DNA of 64,000 nt, taken from the NCBI GenBank assembly GCA_021413925.1, contig JAIOPL010000032.1, positions 1-64,000 on the forward strand. The letters run 5' to 3'. Source of the DNA: Verrucomicrobiota bacterium (GTDB lineage: Bacteria; Verrucomicrobiota; Verrucomicrobiia; Chthoniobacterales; UBA6821). Shown piece after piece: positions 43,737 through 52,376 of this stretch (the stretch's first letter is position 1; each line of letters opens with the position of its first letter). The position numbers and the translations under genes are program-made. The notes below the pieces were generated by a model. The model ran no database searches, was not told the origin of the DNA, and saw only the letters and a program-made list of their open reading frames with translations.

Positions 43737-43743
43737 AGCTAAC
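43737..43743 (-). other. attI-like core site
   Basis: GTTAGCT on the minus strand (preceded by TAC), 60 bp from the start of the intI remnant and 42 bp upstream of the first cassette gene. It has the GTTR core but C at one purine position, so it is a fair but imperfect match. Confidence 0.5.
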
Positions 43744-43803
43744 GTATTTTAGAATGACATGTCATTATATTGCAATAATGGAACACATGTGTTAATATAA
43801 AAA

Positions 43804-44076
43804 ATGATTGATAACTCGTTGAATTCCAGGGGGCCACAGAGTTCTCCCAAATCCGATGCGCAGTGGGATGAGAGGTGGGCCAGATTTTCACAAGGCCTGC
43901 TCTCCCGAGGCATCGTTGCGGGGAAGCATGACTTTTTTCGCAACTGGGTGAGGAAGTTCATTGATTTTGTGAAACCGAGGAAGTGGGATCAGGCTCTGCG
44001 CGACGATGTGGCGACGATGATTTATACCCATGTCCTCAATAAGCCGGGCCTCGCGGTGAGGAGTCCGCTGGATTAG
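43804..44076 (+). pseudogene. intI: Integron integrase remnant (internal deletion)
   Basis: The 90-residue frame joins two ends of a tyrosine recombinase. Residues 20-63 (WARFSQGLLSRGIVAGKHDF, then FRNWVRKFIDF) match the N-terminal core-binding part, and the last 24 (DDVATMIYTHVLNKPGLAVR, then SPLD) match the C-terminal end with the catalytic Tyr; IntI proteins end in YTHVL...VRSPLD. About 230 residues with the Arg, Lys and His catalytic residues and the intI-specific additional domain are gone, but the frame is intact. So the encoded protein cannot recombine DNA. The ATG at 43804 has no clear RBS. Confidence 0.85.
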
Positions 44077-44103
44077 AAGATATGGTAATTTTCTGATTCC
44101 TTC

Positions 44104-44187
44104 AGATCTCTGCGTCTTTGCGCCTCTGCGCGAATCATTCCCTCGGCTGTTTTCTAAAAGCCTACAGCCTAAACCGCTAAAAAGCCT
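44104..44187. repeat. Dispersed repeats, families B and A
   Basis: TCTCTGCGTCTTTGCGCCTC and TGCGCGAATCATTCC (family B), followed by AAGCCTACAGCCTAAACCGC and TAAAAAGCC (family A), in the same order as at 21722-21799. The 44077-44210 gap holds nothing else. Confidence 0.6.
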
Positions 44188-44210
44188 CGCTCCGCTATCC
44201 TCTCGAGCGA

Positions 44211-46781
44211 TCAGACGTCGAAATCAGCGGGAGTGGTGAATTTTTTGGTGAGCGTCAGGACGTTCTTTCCATCCTTGTACTCATAGCTCTGGGTATCAGT
44301 GAGTTTCTTGATAAAGTGGATGCCCAGCCCTCCGATCTCGCGTTCTTCGATCGGTTTATCAGTATCGACTTCGTCCCGGGCAAGCGAGTTGAACGGATTG
44401 CCCCGGTCACTGAAGCGGATGGTGATTTGGTTCCCTTCGCGCAGGAGTTCGATGAGGCAGCACTCTTGCCCTGCATCAACGCCGCCGTATTTGATGACAT
44501 TGGTGACGAGCTCCTCCAGGATGACCTCGAAGTCAAAGACCTGCTCCATAGGGGTTCCCTCGTGCTCACAGTAAGAGGTAAGGAAGGGATGGAGGTGCGC
44601 CACTTCCCCTAGGTCGGCCTTTAATTTTAGGACTCCATGGGACGGGAGTTGCTCGCCCGGAAAACGGAACTCCACCAGCGAGAAATCATCCGCGAAGGCT
44701 TCCTTCTCCTGCTGGCGTCGCACCTCTGTCACGATGGCTTCCAGTTTGGAGGCTCCACTCTTGACGGGATCTTTCAGGATCAGTGAGAACTCCTCGTGGG
44801 TCATCATTGAGGAGTCGGGTCGGTCGATCTCGTAGGTACCGTCGCTGAAAAGATAGAGTCTGGAGCCTGGCACAACCGTGGTCGAAGCCGTCTCGTAGGT
44901 GGGCATGGGGAAGGCTCCCACGACCGCGCCCTTGGCAGAGAGATGACGAACGGTGCCATCCGGCGCGATCAGCACCGCGGGGGGGTGACCTCCGCAGGCA
45001 AAGCTCAGGTTGTTGGTGGAGAGGGTGTAGACGCCATACCAGGCTGTAAAATACATGTCATTGTGCTGCTCCATCGGGAAGGCTGCGTTCAGGTTGCCCA
45101 AGACGTTGGCCGGATCACGGAAGTTCGTGTCAACAAGGGAGGAAGTGCGCAGCACGTTCATCACGCTGATGGAGAGCAACGCGGCGCCGACACCGTGCCC
45201 GCAGACATCGAGCAGATAAAGGGAGAACGTGTCGTCGTCGATCCAGTGATAGCCAAAGGAATCCCCCCCAAGTTGAGAGGAGGAGATGAACACCCAGTCG
45301 GCGGAAACCGGCGAGGTCAGTTTCCCGGGCAGCACTGCGCGGGAGTACGCAGCCGCCTCCGCGAGTTCCGCCTCCATGGAGGCATTGGCCTTCTCTACCT
45401 TCTCCATGGCTGTGGCGAGGGCCGCAGTGCGGTCCTTCACTGTCTGCTCGAGGTTGGCATTCCATTCCGAGAGTCGCTCTTCCCTCAGGCGGATTTCCTG
45501 TGCCATGGCGGAGAAGCTTTTGGCAAACCGACCCAGCTCATCGGGGCGTTTTTCGATCTGTTCCAGGATCCCCGCGCCGCCGGCATAGCTTCCTTTCTCA
45601 AAGGAGGTTGCCACGGTCTGAAGCGCGGTAATGGGCCCCGAAACCCTGCGTGCCGTGAAAAAGACGACGCCAATCAACAGGAAAAGCCCCGCCCCACCGA
45701 TGATTGCCGACTGTTCGGCCAATGTTCTGGCCGGAGCCACGATGAGTTCGTAAGGCACTTCCAGCACCAGTTTCCATCCTGTGGTCCTACCCTTGGCCCA
45801 GTAGATAACCTTGTTGCTTCCATCCTTGAGGTGCTGCCATCCGCTGTCGGAGGCAAGGATCTTCTGGATGCCGGGAACGCTGGTGACAAGTCCGTTGCTG
45901 AGCAGCTCTTCCAATGCCTTAGCCGGATCCTGTTCACCAGGCTTCGGCACTGGTTTGTCCCGCGATGCTTCGGGACTCACGATGATCGCTCCGCTTTGGG
46001 AGATGAGATACGCCGTTTCACGCAGTTCCTGCGGCCCCGTAGTCGGACTCTTCGGGAACGATGTGACCTTTCCTTCATCCTGTCCGAGCGCAAGTTCGCT
46101 CTCATAATTCCTGATATGGATTTTCCGGACGATCTTCCTCATTTCATCCAGAGCCACATCCACGCCCGCAACGCCCAGAAATGTTCCCTGGTCCGAGTAA
46201 ACGGGTTTGGTAATGCTGATCATGTCGATGTCGGAGCCCCCCGCATCGAAATAGGGCTGAGTCACATGGAGGTCTTTGGCCTCCTTAGCTCCCCGGTACC
46301 AGTCCTGATTCTCATCATGGAAGTCGTACTTGAGGCGGGAGAGATTGGGCCAACTCTTGCGGTCGACCCAAATGTCGGAGTCGGGATCCCGCCAGTCCTT
46401 GGCATCCCTAGCCATATAGAGTCCGTAGATTGCCGACATGGGTGAGTGTTTCAGCAGCGAGGAAAGCCAGGGAACGTTGACTCCCTCGTTATTCGTCCCG
46501 GCCAGCTCGCTGGCGGCGATGATCTCGGGATACATCGCCATCTTCTCGACGAGATCATCCATCGCGTTGATCTCGTCGTTCACGGCCCGGAGTGCCTCCT
46601 GGGAGGTTTGCCGGAGTAGCAGTTCTCGTCCGCTAATATAGTTGGCCACCGCCAGAACGATCAGGATCACGCCTGCTCCCGCCCCGATGGTCAGGGCGAA
46701 TCGCTGCCCGATCGATCGGGGTGTCAGATAATGTTTCAGAGAGGGCATGGGTGTCTGAGTCCTATGCAAGCGATAGTTCAT
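44211..46781 (-). CDS. Membrane sensor with PP2C phosphatase and HATPase (RsbU-RsbW fusion)
   Basis: An 856-residue protein with an N-terminal helix (about 28-50), a dCache-like extracytoplasmic sensor (about 55-345), a second helix (about 352-373), a HAMP segment (about 375-440), a coiled coil, a SpoIIE/PP2C phosphatase (about 490-690, with QLGGDSFG and LLDVCGHGVGAALLS) and a C-terminal HATPase (about 720-850, EELVTNVIKYGG, FSDRGNPF, GGLGIHFIKK). The first two would pass an outside signal to the phosphatase; the last would be an RsbW-like anti-sigma kinase. The divergent STAS protein is the likely substrate for both. Which sigma factor is controlled is unknown. Confidence 0.9.
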   Translation of the reverse strand: MNYRLHRTQTPMPSLKHYLTPRSIGQRFALTIGAGAGVILIVLAVANYISGRELLLRQTSQEALRAVNDEINAMDDLVEKMAMYPEIIAASELAGTNNEGVNVPWLSSLLKHSPMSAIYGLYMARDAKDWRDPDSDIWVDRKSWPNLSRLKYDFHDENQDWYRGAKEAKDLHVTQPYFDAGGSDIDMISITKPVYSDQGTFLGVAGVDVALDEMRKIVRKIHIRNYESELALGQDEGKVTSFPKSPTTGPQELRETAYLISQSGAIIVSPEASRDKPVPKPGEQDPAKALEELLSNGLVTSVPGIQKILASDSGWQHLKDGSNKVIYWAKGRTTGWKLVLEVPYELIVAPARTLAEQSAIIGGAGLFLLIGVVFFTARRVSGPITALQTVATSFEKGSYAGGAGILEQIEKRPDELGRFAKSFSAMAQEIRLREERLSEWNANLEQTVKDRTAALATAMEKVEKANASMEAELAEAAAYSRAVLPGKLTSPVSADWVFISSSQLGGDSFGYHWIDDDTFSLYLLDVCGHGVGAALLSISVMNVLRTSSLVDTNFRDPANVLGNLNAAFPMEQHNDMYFTAWYGVYTLSTNNLSFACGGHPPAVLIAPDGTVRHLSAKGAVVGAFPMPTYETASTTVVPGSRLYLFSDGTYEIDRPDSSMMTHEEFSLILKDPVKSGASKLEAIVTEVRRQQEKEAFADDFSLVEFRFPGEQLPSHGVLKLKADLGEVAHLHPFLTSYCEHEGTPMEQVFDFEVILEELVTNVIKYGGVDAGQECCLIELLREGNQITIRFSDRGNPFNSLARDEVDTDKPIEEREIGGLGIHFIKKLTDTQSYEYKDGKNVLTLTKKFTTPADFDV

Positions 46782-46894
46782 CCTAGGGATAATGCCAAGA
46801 GGATGAGGAAGTGCGCTTCCCGAGGCTTGCGGATATGTTGTGAGAACGAGACTTGACGGGCGTCCCCCAGAGCATTTTGAGTTGCTTGAAGATC

Positions 46895-47245
46895 ATGAAC
46901 ATCCAATTCGAAAAAACCGGCCCCATCCTTGTCGTGACACTCAAGGGGCGCCTCGACGCAACGGAGCAGAACATGATCAAGGAATCGGTGGCCAAAGAGA
47001 TCGAATCGAGCGGTTCCAAAGGCGTGGTTTTCGACCTCGCCGGGCTTGAGTACGTGAGTAGCGCGGGATTCCGTGAGTTCTTCCTGCTAGGGCGTCAGTT
47101 GCAGCGTGTCGGCGGAGGCTTGGCCGTCTGCGCCCTCCAGCCAGCTGTTCAAAGGATCTTTGATATCGCCCAGTTTCAGACGGCATATCCCGTCTGCGCC
47201 ACGCGGGACGAGGCGCTCGTCGCGATCGGGTCCTCGGTGGCCTGA
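46895..47245 (+). CDS. STAS-domain anti-sigma factor antagonist (RsbV/SpoIIAA-like)
   Basis: A 116-residue STAS protein: LKGRLDATEQ, VVFDLAGLEYVSSAGFREF with the conserved Ser (S-S-A-G) that is phosphorylated in partner-switching systems, and a normal length. The ATG at 46895 gives the typical MNIQFEKTG start; an upstream ATG at 46853 is less likely. It is divergent from the sensor-phosphatase-kinase gene (113 bp apart), and the two make a self-contained switch. Confidence 0.9.
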   Translation: MNIQFEKTGPILVVTLKGRLDATEQNMIKESVAKEIESSGSKGVVFDLAGLEYVSSAGFREFFLLGRQLQRVGGGLAVCALQPAVQRIFDIAQFQTAYPVCATRDEALVAIGSSVA

Positions 47246-47292
47246 GGGAAACGCTCAACGCTTCCTGACGCACGTAGAATCTGCTTCTTATC

Positions 47293-47407
47293 TCACGCGG
47301 AGACGCGGAGTTCGCAGAGTGGTTCTTTAGAGAACTAAAATACTCTGTTTTTTGATACCCCCGAATTCGCCATCTTTTTTCTCCGCGAACTCCGCGTCTC
47401 CGCGTGA
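47293..47407. repeat. Long inverted repeat of family B
   Basis: A 27-bp arm (47293-47319, beginning TCACGCGGAGACGCGGAG) and its reverse complement (47381-47407) with one mismatch, separated by about 61 bp. Both are the CGCGGAGACGCGGAG-type word found elsewhere in the window. The 47246-47480 gap between the STAS gene and thiG holds this and no gene; no TPP-riboswitch-like sequence is visible. Confidence 0.75.
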
Positions 47408-47480
47408 TAAATCCTTTCTAACAGACAAGAAAGGCAGGGCTTTCTTGCACGGTTTGCCTCTTCACCAATAGCATTAGGGG

Positions 47481-48269
47481 ATGTCTGCCGCATCGCCACT
47501 GATCATTGCCGGCCGCGAATTCTCATCGCGGCTTTTTCTCGGAACCGGAAAGTTTTCCTCGGGAGCCACCATGCGTGAGGCTTTGGCCTCCAGCGGCACC
47601 CAGATTGTCACCGTGGCGCTCCGCCGTGCCGACCTCTCCGGCAAGGGTGATCCTTTCGCCAATATTCTGGAGTTCATTGATCCGGAGAAATATCTGCTGC
47701 TTCCCAACACCAGCGGTGCCAACACCGCCGAGGAAGCGCTTCGTCTGGCCCGCCTCTCCGCCGCCGCAGGTCTGCCGAAGTGGGTGAAGCTCGAGATCCA
47801 TCCGGACCCCCGCTACCTGCTTCCCGATCCCATCGAGACACTGAAGGCGACCGAGATGCTGGTGGCCGAAGGGTTCACGGTTCTGCCCTATATCAATGCC
47901 GATCCGGTCTTGGCAAAACGACTTCAGGAAGCGGGAGCCGCGACGGTCATGCCGCTCGGTTCGCCGATCGGGAGCAACCGGGGCCTTGAGACGCGCCATC
48001 AACTCTCCATTATCATCGAGCAGGCGATTGTGCCTGTGATCGTCGATGCGGGGATCGGCGCTCCCAGCCATGCCGCCGAGGCCTTGGAGCTTGGGGCTGA
48101 TGCCGTGCTGGTGAATACCGCGATCGCTGTCGCGGGCGATCCCGTCCGCATGGCCCGTGCTTTCCGGATGGCGATCGAGGGTGCCGCCGAGGCGGTAGCT
48201 GCCGGATTGCCCATGGCTGCCGAGCACGCCATCCCGACCAGTCCCCTGACTGCTTTCCTTAACTCCTAG
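47481..48269 (+). CDS. thiG: Thiazole synthase
   Basis: ThiG makes the thiazole moiety of thiamine from DXP, dehydroglycine and ThiS-thiocarboxylate. The 262-residue protein has [19 protein letters not shown] with the Schiff-base Lys, [13 protein letters not shown], and [16 protein letters not shown], all close to the family pattern. No thiS, thiF or thiH lies nearby, so the gene is separated from the usual cluster. Upstream is the inverted repeat at 47293-47407, downstream a family A repeat and mutS. Confidence 0.95.
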   Translation: MSAASPLIIAGREFSSRLFLGTGKFSSGATMREALASSGTQIVTVALRRADLSGKGDPFANILEFIDPEKYLLLPNTSGANTAEEALRLARLSAAAGLPKWVKLEIHPDPRYLLPDPIETLKATEMLVAEGFTVLPYINADPVLAKRLQEAGAATVMPLGSPIGSNRGLETRHQLSIIIEQAIVPVIVDAGIGAPSHAAEALELGADAVLVNTAIAVAGDPVRMARAFRMAIEGAAEAVAAGLPMAAEHAIPTSPLTAFLNS

Positions 48270-48299
48270 TCGTAGGATGATCCCCTTATAGGTTCTCTG

Positions 48300-48336
48300 C
48301 TAACAGCCTTCAGTCTTCAGCCTAATCACCTAATTT
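48300..48336. repeat. Dispersed intergenic repeat, family A
   Basis: CTAACAGCCTTCAGTCTTCA then GCCTAATCACCTAATTT, directly before the mutS ATG. It leaves little room for a normal RBS, so the repeat is part of the mutS leader if the start is right. Confidence 0.6.
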
Positions 48337-50841
48337 ATGGCCGCCGAGGGAACGCCGATGATGAAGCAGTATCACGCTTTGCGGCGTGACCTGCCGCCGG
48401 GCACCTTTCTGCTTTTCCGTCTCGGTGATTTTTACGAGATGTTCTTCGACGATGCCAAGGAGGCCTCGGCGATCCTGAATGTCGCTCTCACCAAGCGTGG
48501 CGACGTGCCGATGTGCGGAGTACCGTACCATGCCGCACGCGGCTACATGGAGAAGCTGCTTGCCGCCGGTCGCCGTGTCGCTTTCTGCGAGCAGGTGGGA
48601 GAGGTTCAGCCCGGCAAGCTGGTCCGCCGCGAGATCACGCGGATTCTGAGTCCCGGCACTCTGGAAGATGCCGGTCTTGAGGAGAAAAGCCACAATTTCA
48701 CTGCTGCCATCCTACCGCCGGCCAAGGAGGGAGGAATCTTCGGTCTTGCCTGCGCGGACCTGAGTACGGGTGAGTTCCGCATCACGGAGCTTTCGTCCGC
48801 CGAGGAAGTGCTCGACGAAGTGGTCCGGATGGCCCCGGCTGAGATCTTGGTTCCTGAGGGAAGAAAAGAGTTGTTCCGAGATTTGCAGAACGGTCTGCCT
48901 TTTGGTTTTCCCGAGCCTGAGGAGGTGGAGGCTTATCTCTTCGATCCCATGGCCTCCAAGGAGCTGCTACTTTCCCATTTCAAGGTCCATTCGCTCGATG
49001 GCTTCGGGGTGAATGATGTGCCCATCGGAGTCACCGCCGCCGGCGCTCTGCTTCACTACCTCACGCGCACGCTTCGCCGCGATGCCGGGCATCTCCGTTC
49101 ACTCAGGGCCTATCGGCAGGCCGAGCATCTGCTGCTGGATGCCTCCACGCAGGGACATCTGGAGCTGGTCTCCTCTAGGGCCGGACGAGGGATGACTCTT
49201 CTCGGAGCCCTAGACAGGACAATCACCCCCATGGGAGCCCGTACTCTGCGGGACTGGGTCCTGCGCCCGCTGATCGATCCGGCAGCAATCAACGGGAGGC
49301 AAGATGCGATAGGATTTCTGATCTCCGCACCGATGAAGTTGGGAGACCTGCGCGACCGCCTCGGTGGCATCCGTGACATAGAGCGCTCTATCTCCCGTCT
49401 CAGCCAGAATTCGGGTAACGCACGCGACCTGGCCACCCTTTCCTCATCGTTGGGATCATTACCTGCCCTCAGGGAAACGCTCGCCGCGTGCGGAGGAGGC
49501 CTGCTTAGCCAACTCAGTGAGAATCTGCATCCGCTTCCGGAACTTACCGCTTTCCTTCAATCCGCGATTGTCGATGAGCCTCCACCCACAATCCGCGAGG
49601 GAGGAATGATCCGTTCTGGATTCGACGCAGGACTGGATGAACTTCGGAATGCTTCCACCGAGGGTAAGGACTGGATCGCCGCGTTGCAGGAAACGGAGAT
49701 TCAGCGCACCGGGATCAAATCGTTGAAAGTGCGGTTCAACGCCGTCTTTGGCTACTTCATCGAGATCACCACGGCGAATCTAGGCAGTGTCCCCGACGAC
49801 TACACCCGTAAGCAGACCACCGCTGCTGGGGAACGATTCATCACCCCCGCGCTCAAGGAGATGGAGGGTAAGATTCTTGGTGCTGAAGAACGTGCTAAGG
49901 CCCTCGAGATCGAAATCTTCCAACGCCTCCGCTCTGCCGTCCTAGAGCAGGTGCGACCCCTTCAGGAGACTGGCGCGTCGGCGGGTGCGCTGGACACCCT
50001 TTGTTCGCTGGCAGAGACGGCGCGGCTTTTCGGATATGCCCGTCCCATTGTCGATGATTCGACCGTGCTGGAGATTCGCGAGGGGCGTCACCCTGTGCTG
50101 GACCAGCGCGCCGGTGGCGAGGCCTTCGTGCCTAACGATACCGATCTCGATGCCGCCAACCACCGCATGGGTATCATCACCGGACCGAACATGGCCGGTA
50201 AATCGACCTACCTCCGGCAGGTCGGCCTCCTCACTGTCATGGCCCAGCTGGGAAGTTGGATTCCCGCAGCTTCGGCCCGCATCGGCGTGACCGACCGGAT
50301 CTTCACCCGTGTGGGCGCGAGCGACGATCTCTCCAAGGGACACTCGACCTTCATGGTCGAGATGAGCGAGACGGCTAATATCCTCCACAACGCCACATCC
50401 CGCAGTCTTGTCCTGCTGGATGAGATTGGGCGGGGTACGGCCACCTTCGACGGTCTCTCGATTGCCTGGAGTGTCGCCGAGTACCTGCATGACATCACGG
50501 GATGCCGCACTTTCTTTGCGACCCACTACCATGAACTTCCCGACCTGGCCCGCACACGCTCGGGCGTCCGGAATTTCAATGTCGCTGTCCGCGAGCAAAA
50601 TGACCGGATCGTTTTCCTGAGAAAAATCATCCAGGGAGCAGCCGACCGGAGCTACGGCATCCAGGTGGCGCGCTTGGCGGGTCTTCCCTCCACGGTGATC
50701 GAACGGGCCCGGGAAATCCTGACAAACCTGGAGAAGGCGGAACTGAACGCTGAGGGACGTCCGACCCTGGCTGGAACCCGTCGCAAGATGCCGGGAGCCC
50801 CCGATGCGACGGCGGAGCTGCCGCTATTCAATCAAGGGTAA
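48337..50841 (+). CDS. mutS: DNA mismatch repair protein MutS
   Basis: MutS finds mismatches and recruits MutL. The 834-residue protein opens with EGTPMMKQYHALR, contains the mismatch-contacting DFYEMFFDDA (the Phe-x-Glu site), the clamp and lever region in the middle, and the ATPase with Walker A GPNMAGKSTY, signature and the LLDEIGRGTATFDGLS core, then TFFATHYHEL. It ends in a basic and acidic tail with no beta-clamp motif visible. It lies 12 bp upstream of chrA. Confidence 0.96.
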   Translation: MAAEGTPMMKQYHALRRDLPPGTFLLFRLGDFYEMFFDDAKEASAILNVALTKRGDVPMCGVPYHAARGYMEKLLAAGRRVAFCEQVGEVQPGKLVRREITRILSPGTLEDAGLEEKSHNFTAAILPPAKEGGIFGLACADLSTGEFRITELSSAEEVLDEVVRMAPAEILVPEGRKELFRDLQNGLPFGFPEPEEVEAYLFDPMASKELLLSHFKVHSLDGFGVNDVPIGVTAAGALLHYLTRTLRRDAGHLRSLRAYRQAEHLLLDASTQGHLELVSSRAGRGMTLLGALDRTITPMGARTLRDWVLRPLIDPAAINGRQDAIGFLISAPMKLGDLRDRLGGIRDIERSISRLSQNSGNARDLATLSSSLGSLPALRETLAACGGGLLSQLSENLHPLPELTAFLQSAIVDEPPPTIREGGMIRSGFDAGLDELRNASTEGKDWIAALQETEIQRTGIKSLKVRFNAVFGYFIEITTANLGSVPDDYTRKQTTAAGERFITPALKEMEGKILGAEERAKALEIEIFQRLRSAVLEQVRPLQETGASAGALDTLCSLAETARLFGYARPIVDDSTVLEIREGRHPVLDQRAGGEAFVPNDTDLDAANHRMGIITGPNMAGKSTYLRQVGLLTVMAQLGSWIPAASARIGVTDRIFTRVGASDDLSKGHSTFMVEMSETANILHNATSRSLVLLDEIGRGTATFDGLSIAWSVAEYLHDITGCRTFFATHYHELPDLARTRSGVRNFNVAVREQNDRIVFLRKIIQGAADRSYGIQVARLAGLPSTVIERAREILTNLEKAELNAEGRPTLAGTRRKMPGAPDATAELPLFNQG

Positions 50842-50853
50842 GAGAAAGTAGTC

Positions 50854-52131
50854 ATGGGTGTTGCCGATCCAATCAAGCCCAACTTCAGTGAAGCCGTGCG
50901 TCTTTGGCTGAAGATCGGCTGTATCGGTTTCGGGGGACCCTCGGGTCAGATCGCGATCCTCCAGGCCGAGGTGGTCGAGAAAAGGGGATGGATCAAAGAG
51001 GCCGAGTTCCTGAGGGCTCTTCAATTCTGCATGCTTCTGCCCGGCCCGGAGGCCCAACAACTCGCCACCTATCTCGGATGGCGTCTTCACGGGATCCGGG
51101 GAGGGATAGCCGCCGGCGTACTCTTTCTACTGCCTGCGGTCCTGCTGCTCTGGGTGCTAAGCCTGCTCTACGTGACAGGCCGCGACTGGCCATTGCTACA
51201 TTTCTTTTTTGATGGCTTGAAGCCTGCTGTGGTGGCGATCGTTGCCTCCGCATTGCTCAAGATCGGACGTCGGACAGTCACTAGTTGGCCTCTTGCGCTG
51301 ATAGCCATGATTTCCTTTGCTCTCTTTCTGGCACACATTCCTTATCCCGTTGTGGTGTTGGGATTCGGTTTGATCGGAGGGCTGATGCTGAAAAAACCTT
51401 CAGCGCTGGAAGAATCCCCCGAGAAATCCCCATCGAGGTCGAGGAGTTGGATAAGCTCCTGCCTTTCGTCTCTAAGCATGGCACTGAGCATCCTGGCGAT
51501 TTGGCTGGTTCCAATACTCGGACTGTTTTTCTGGCTGGGCTCCAAGGCGATGCCGTTTCAGGTTGGACTTTTTTTCGGCAAGGTTGCGGTACTGAGTTTC
51601 GGGGGAGCCTACGCAGCCCTCTCCTATGTCTCGCTGCACGCCTCGAGTGATTGGGGATGGCTTTCCTCTGGGGAGATGTTGGACGGGCTCGGTCTTGCCG
51701 AGACAACTCCAGGCCCCCTGCTGATCGCCCTGCAGTTCGTGGCTTTCCTGGGCTGCTACAAGTCCCCTGGCATTCTAGCGCCTCTACTTGCCGCCACTTT
51801 GGGAAGTCTCGTGGCTGTCTGGTCGCTTTTTTTACCTAGCTTTCTCTGGATTTTTTCGCTGGCTCCTCATCTTGAGGGGATTGCGCGGAATCCCCGCATG
51901 GCGGGGGCACTGGCTGCGATAGGAGCCGTGGTGACGGCCGTGATCACCTGCCTTGCACTCTGGTTTTCAGAGGCCCTCTTTCTGCCTGCCGGTCAGTTAG
52001 CGGTGCTTCCCCTCATGCTGGCCCTGATCTCCTTCCTTTTGCTGCAGGCTAAGAAAGTGGGCGTCGTTCCACTCATCCTGCTCTGTGGGATAGCGAACGT
52101 GCTGACCCGTCTTATTGCCCCCTCTTTCTGA
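50854..52131 (+). CDS. chrA: Chromate transporter, two-domain ChrA
   Basis: A 425-residue membrane protein made of two CHR halves. The N-terminal half opens with KIGCIGFGGPSGQIA and LLPGPEAQQLATYLG, the second with VGLFFGKVAVLSFGGAYAAL (quoted core LSFGGAYA) and ETTPGPLLIALQFV. This is the long-chain ChrA pattern of inner-membrane chromate efflux proteins; in many bacteria the real substrate is not known. About ten helices can be drawn. It is followed by a 245-bp spacer with no recognised feature. Confidence 0.9.
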   Translation: MGVADPIKPNFSEAVRLWLKIGCIGFGGPSGQIAILQAEVVEKRGWIKEAEFLRALQFCMLLPGPEAQQLATYLGWRLHGIRGGIAAGVLFLLPAVLLLWVLSLLYVTGRDWPLLHFFFDGLKPAVVAIVASALLKIGRRTVTSWPLALIAMISFALFLAHIPYPVVVLGFGLIGGLMLKKPSALEESPEKSPSRSRSWISSCLSSLSMALSILAIWLVPILGLFFWLGSKAMPFQVGLFFGKVAVLSFGGAYAALSYVSLHASSDWGWLSSGEMLDGLGLAETTPGPLLIALQFVAFLGCYKSPGILAPLLAATLGSLVAVWSLFLPSFLWIFSLAPHLEGIARNPRMAGALAAIGAVVTAVITCLALWFSEALFLPAGQLAVLPLMLALISFLLLQAKKVGVVPLILLCGIANVLTRLIAPSF

Positions 52132-52376
52132 GGAGGTAGTATTGTTAGGCTCTACGGTCACTCGAAGATGTATGGAAATACACCGGTTCACCTTGGCAGA
52201 GGGATTCGATCATCTGCTCCTGGAGATAACTAGCCCTACATTCGGGTAACGATAACGAGCAATAAAGTAAGGCGATATAATCTTACAGCAGCTCTTTGTG
52301 TTTGTCTGATTGTGTCAAAATTGTTGCAAAACATGTTTGGCAATATACGGGGGTGATGGGTCAGTGTCCGCCCTTT

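Larger units (their letters stand above)
42564..44076. mobile_element. Degenerate chromosomal integron
   Basis: The parts are in integron order. A deleted intI lies on the plus strand at 43804-44076. A GTTAGCT core (minus strand, 43737-43743) lies 60 bp upstream of it, where attI is expected. Two cassettes then read away from intI on the minus strand: an EF-hand lipoprotein ending in an attC-like site with core GTTAGGC (43206-43212), and a yefM-yoeB pair followed by core GTTAGAC (42564-42570). All three cores are preceded by AC on the minus strand (ACGTTAG). Cassette sizes of about 530 and 640 bp are typical. The element should be immobile on its own since the integrase lacks most of its catalytic domain. 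Confidence 0.7.

Noticed and set aside
44943-46445. Long antisense open frame opposite the sensor/phosphatase gene
   Set aside because: The minus-strand gene has clear PP2C and HATPase motifs; the opposite frame is a shadow.
47246-47480. TPP riboswitch before thiG
   Set aside because: The conserved CTGAGA and ACCYGA words of the thi-box are not present; only the family B inverted repeat is.
52144-52150. GTTAGGC after chrA as an attC core
   Set aside because: A 7-base match is expected by chance in this length and no attC folding is seen around it.
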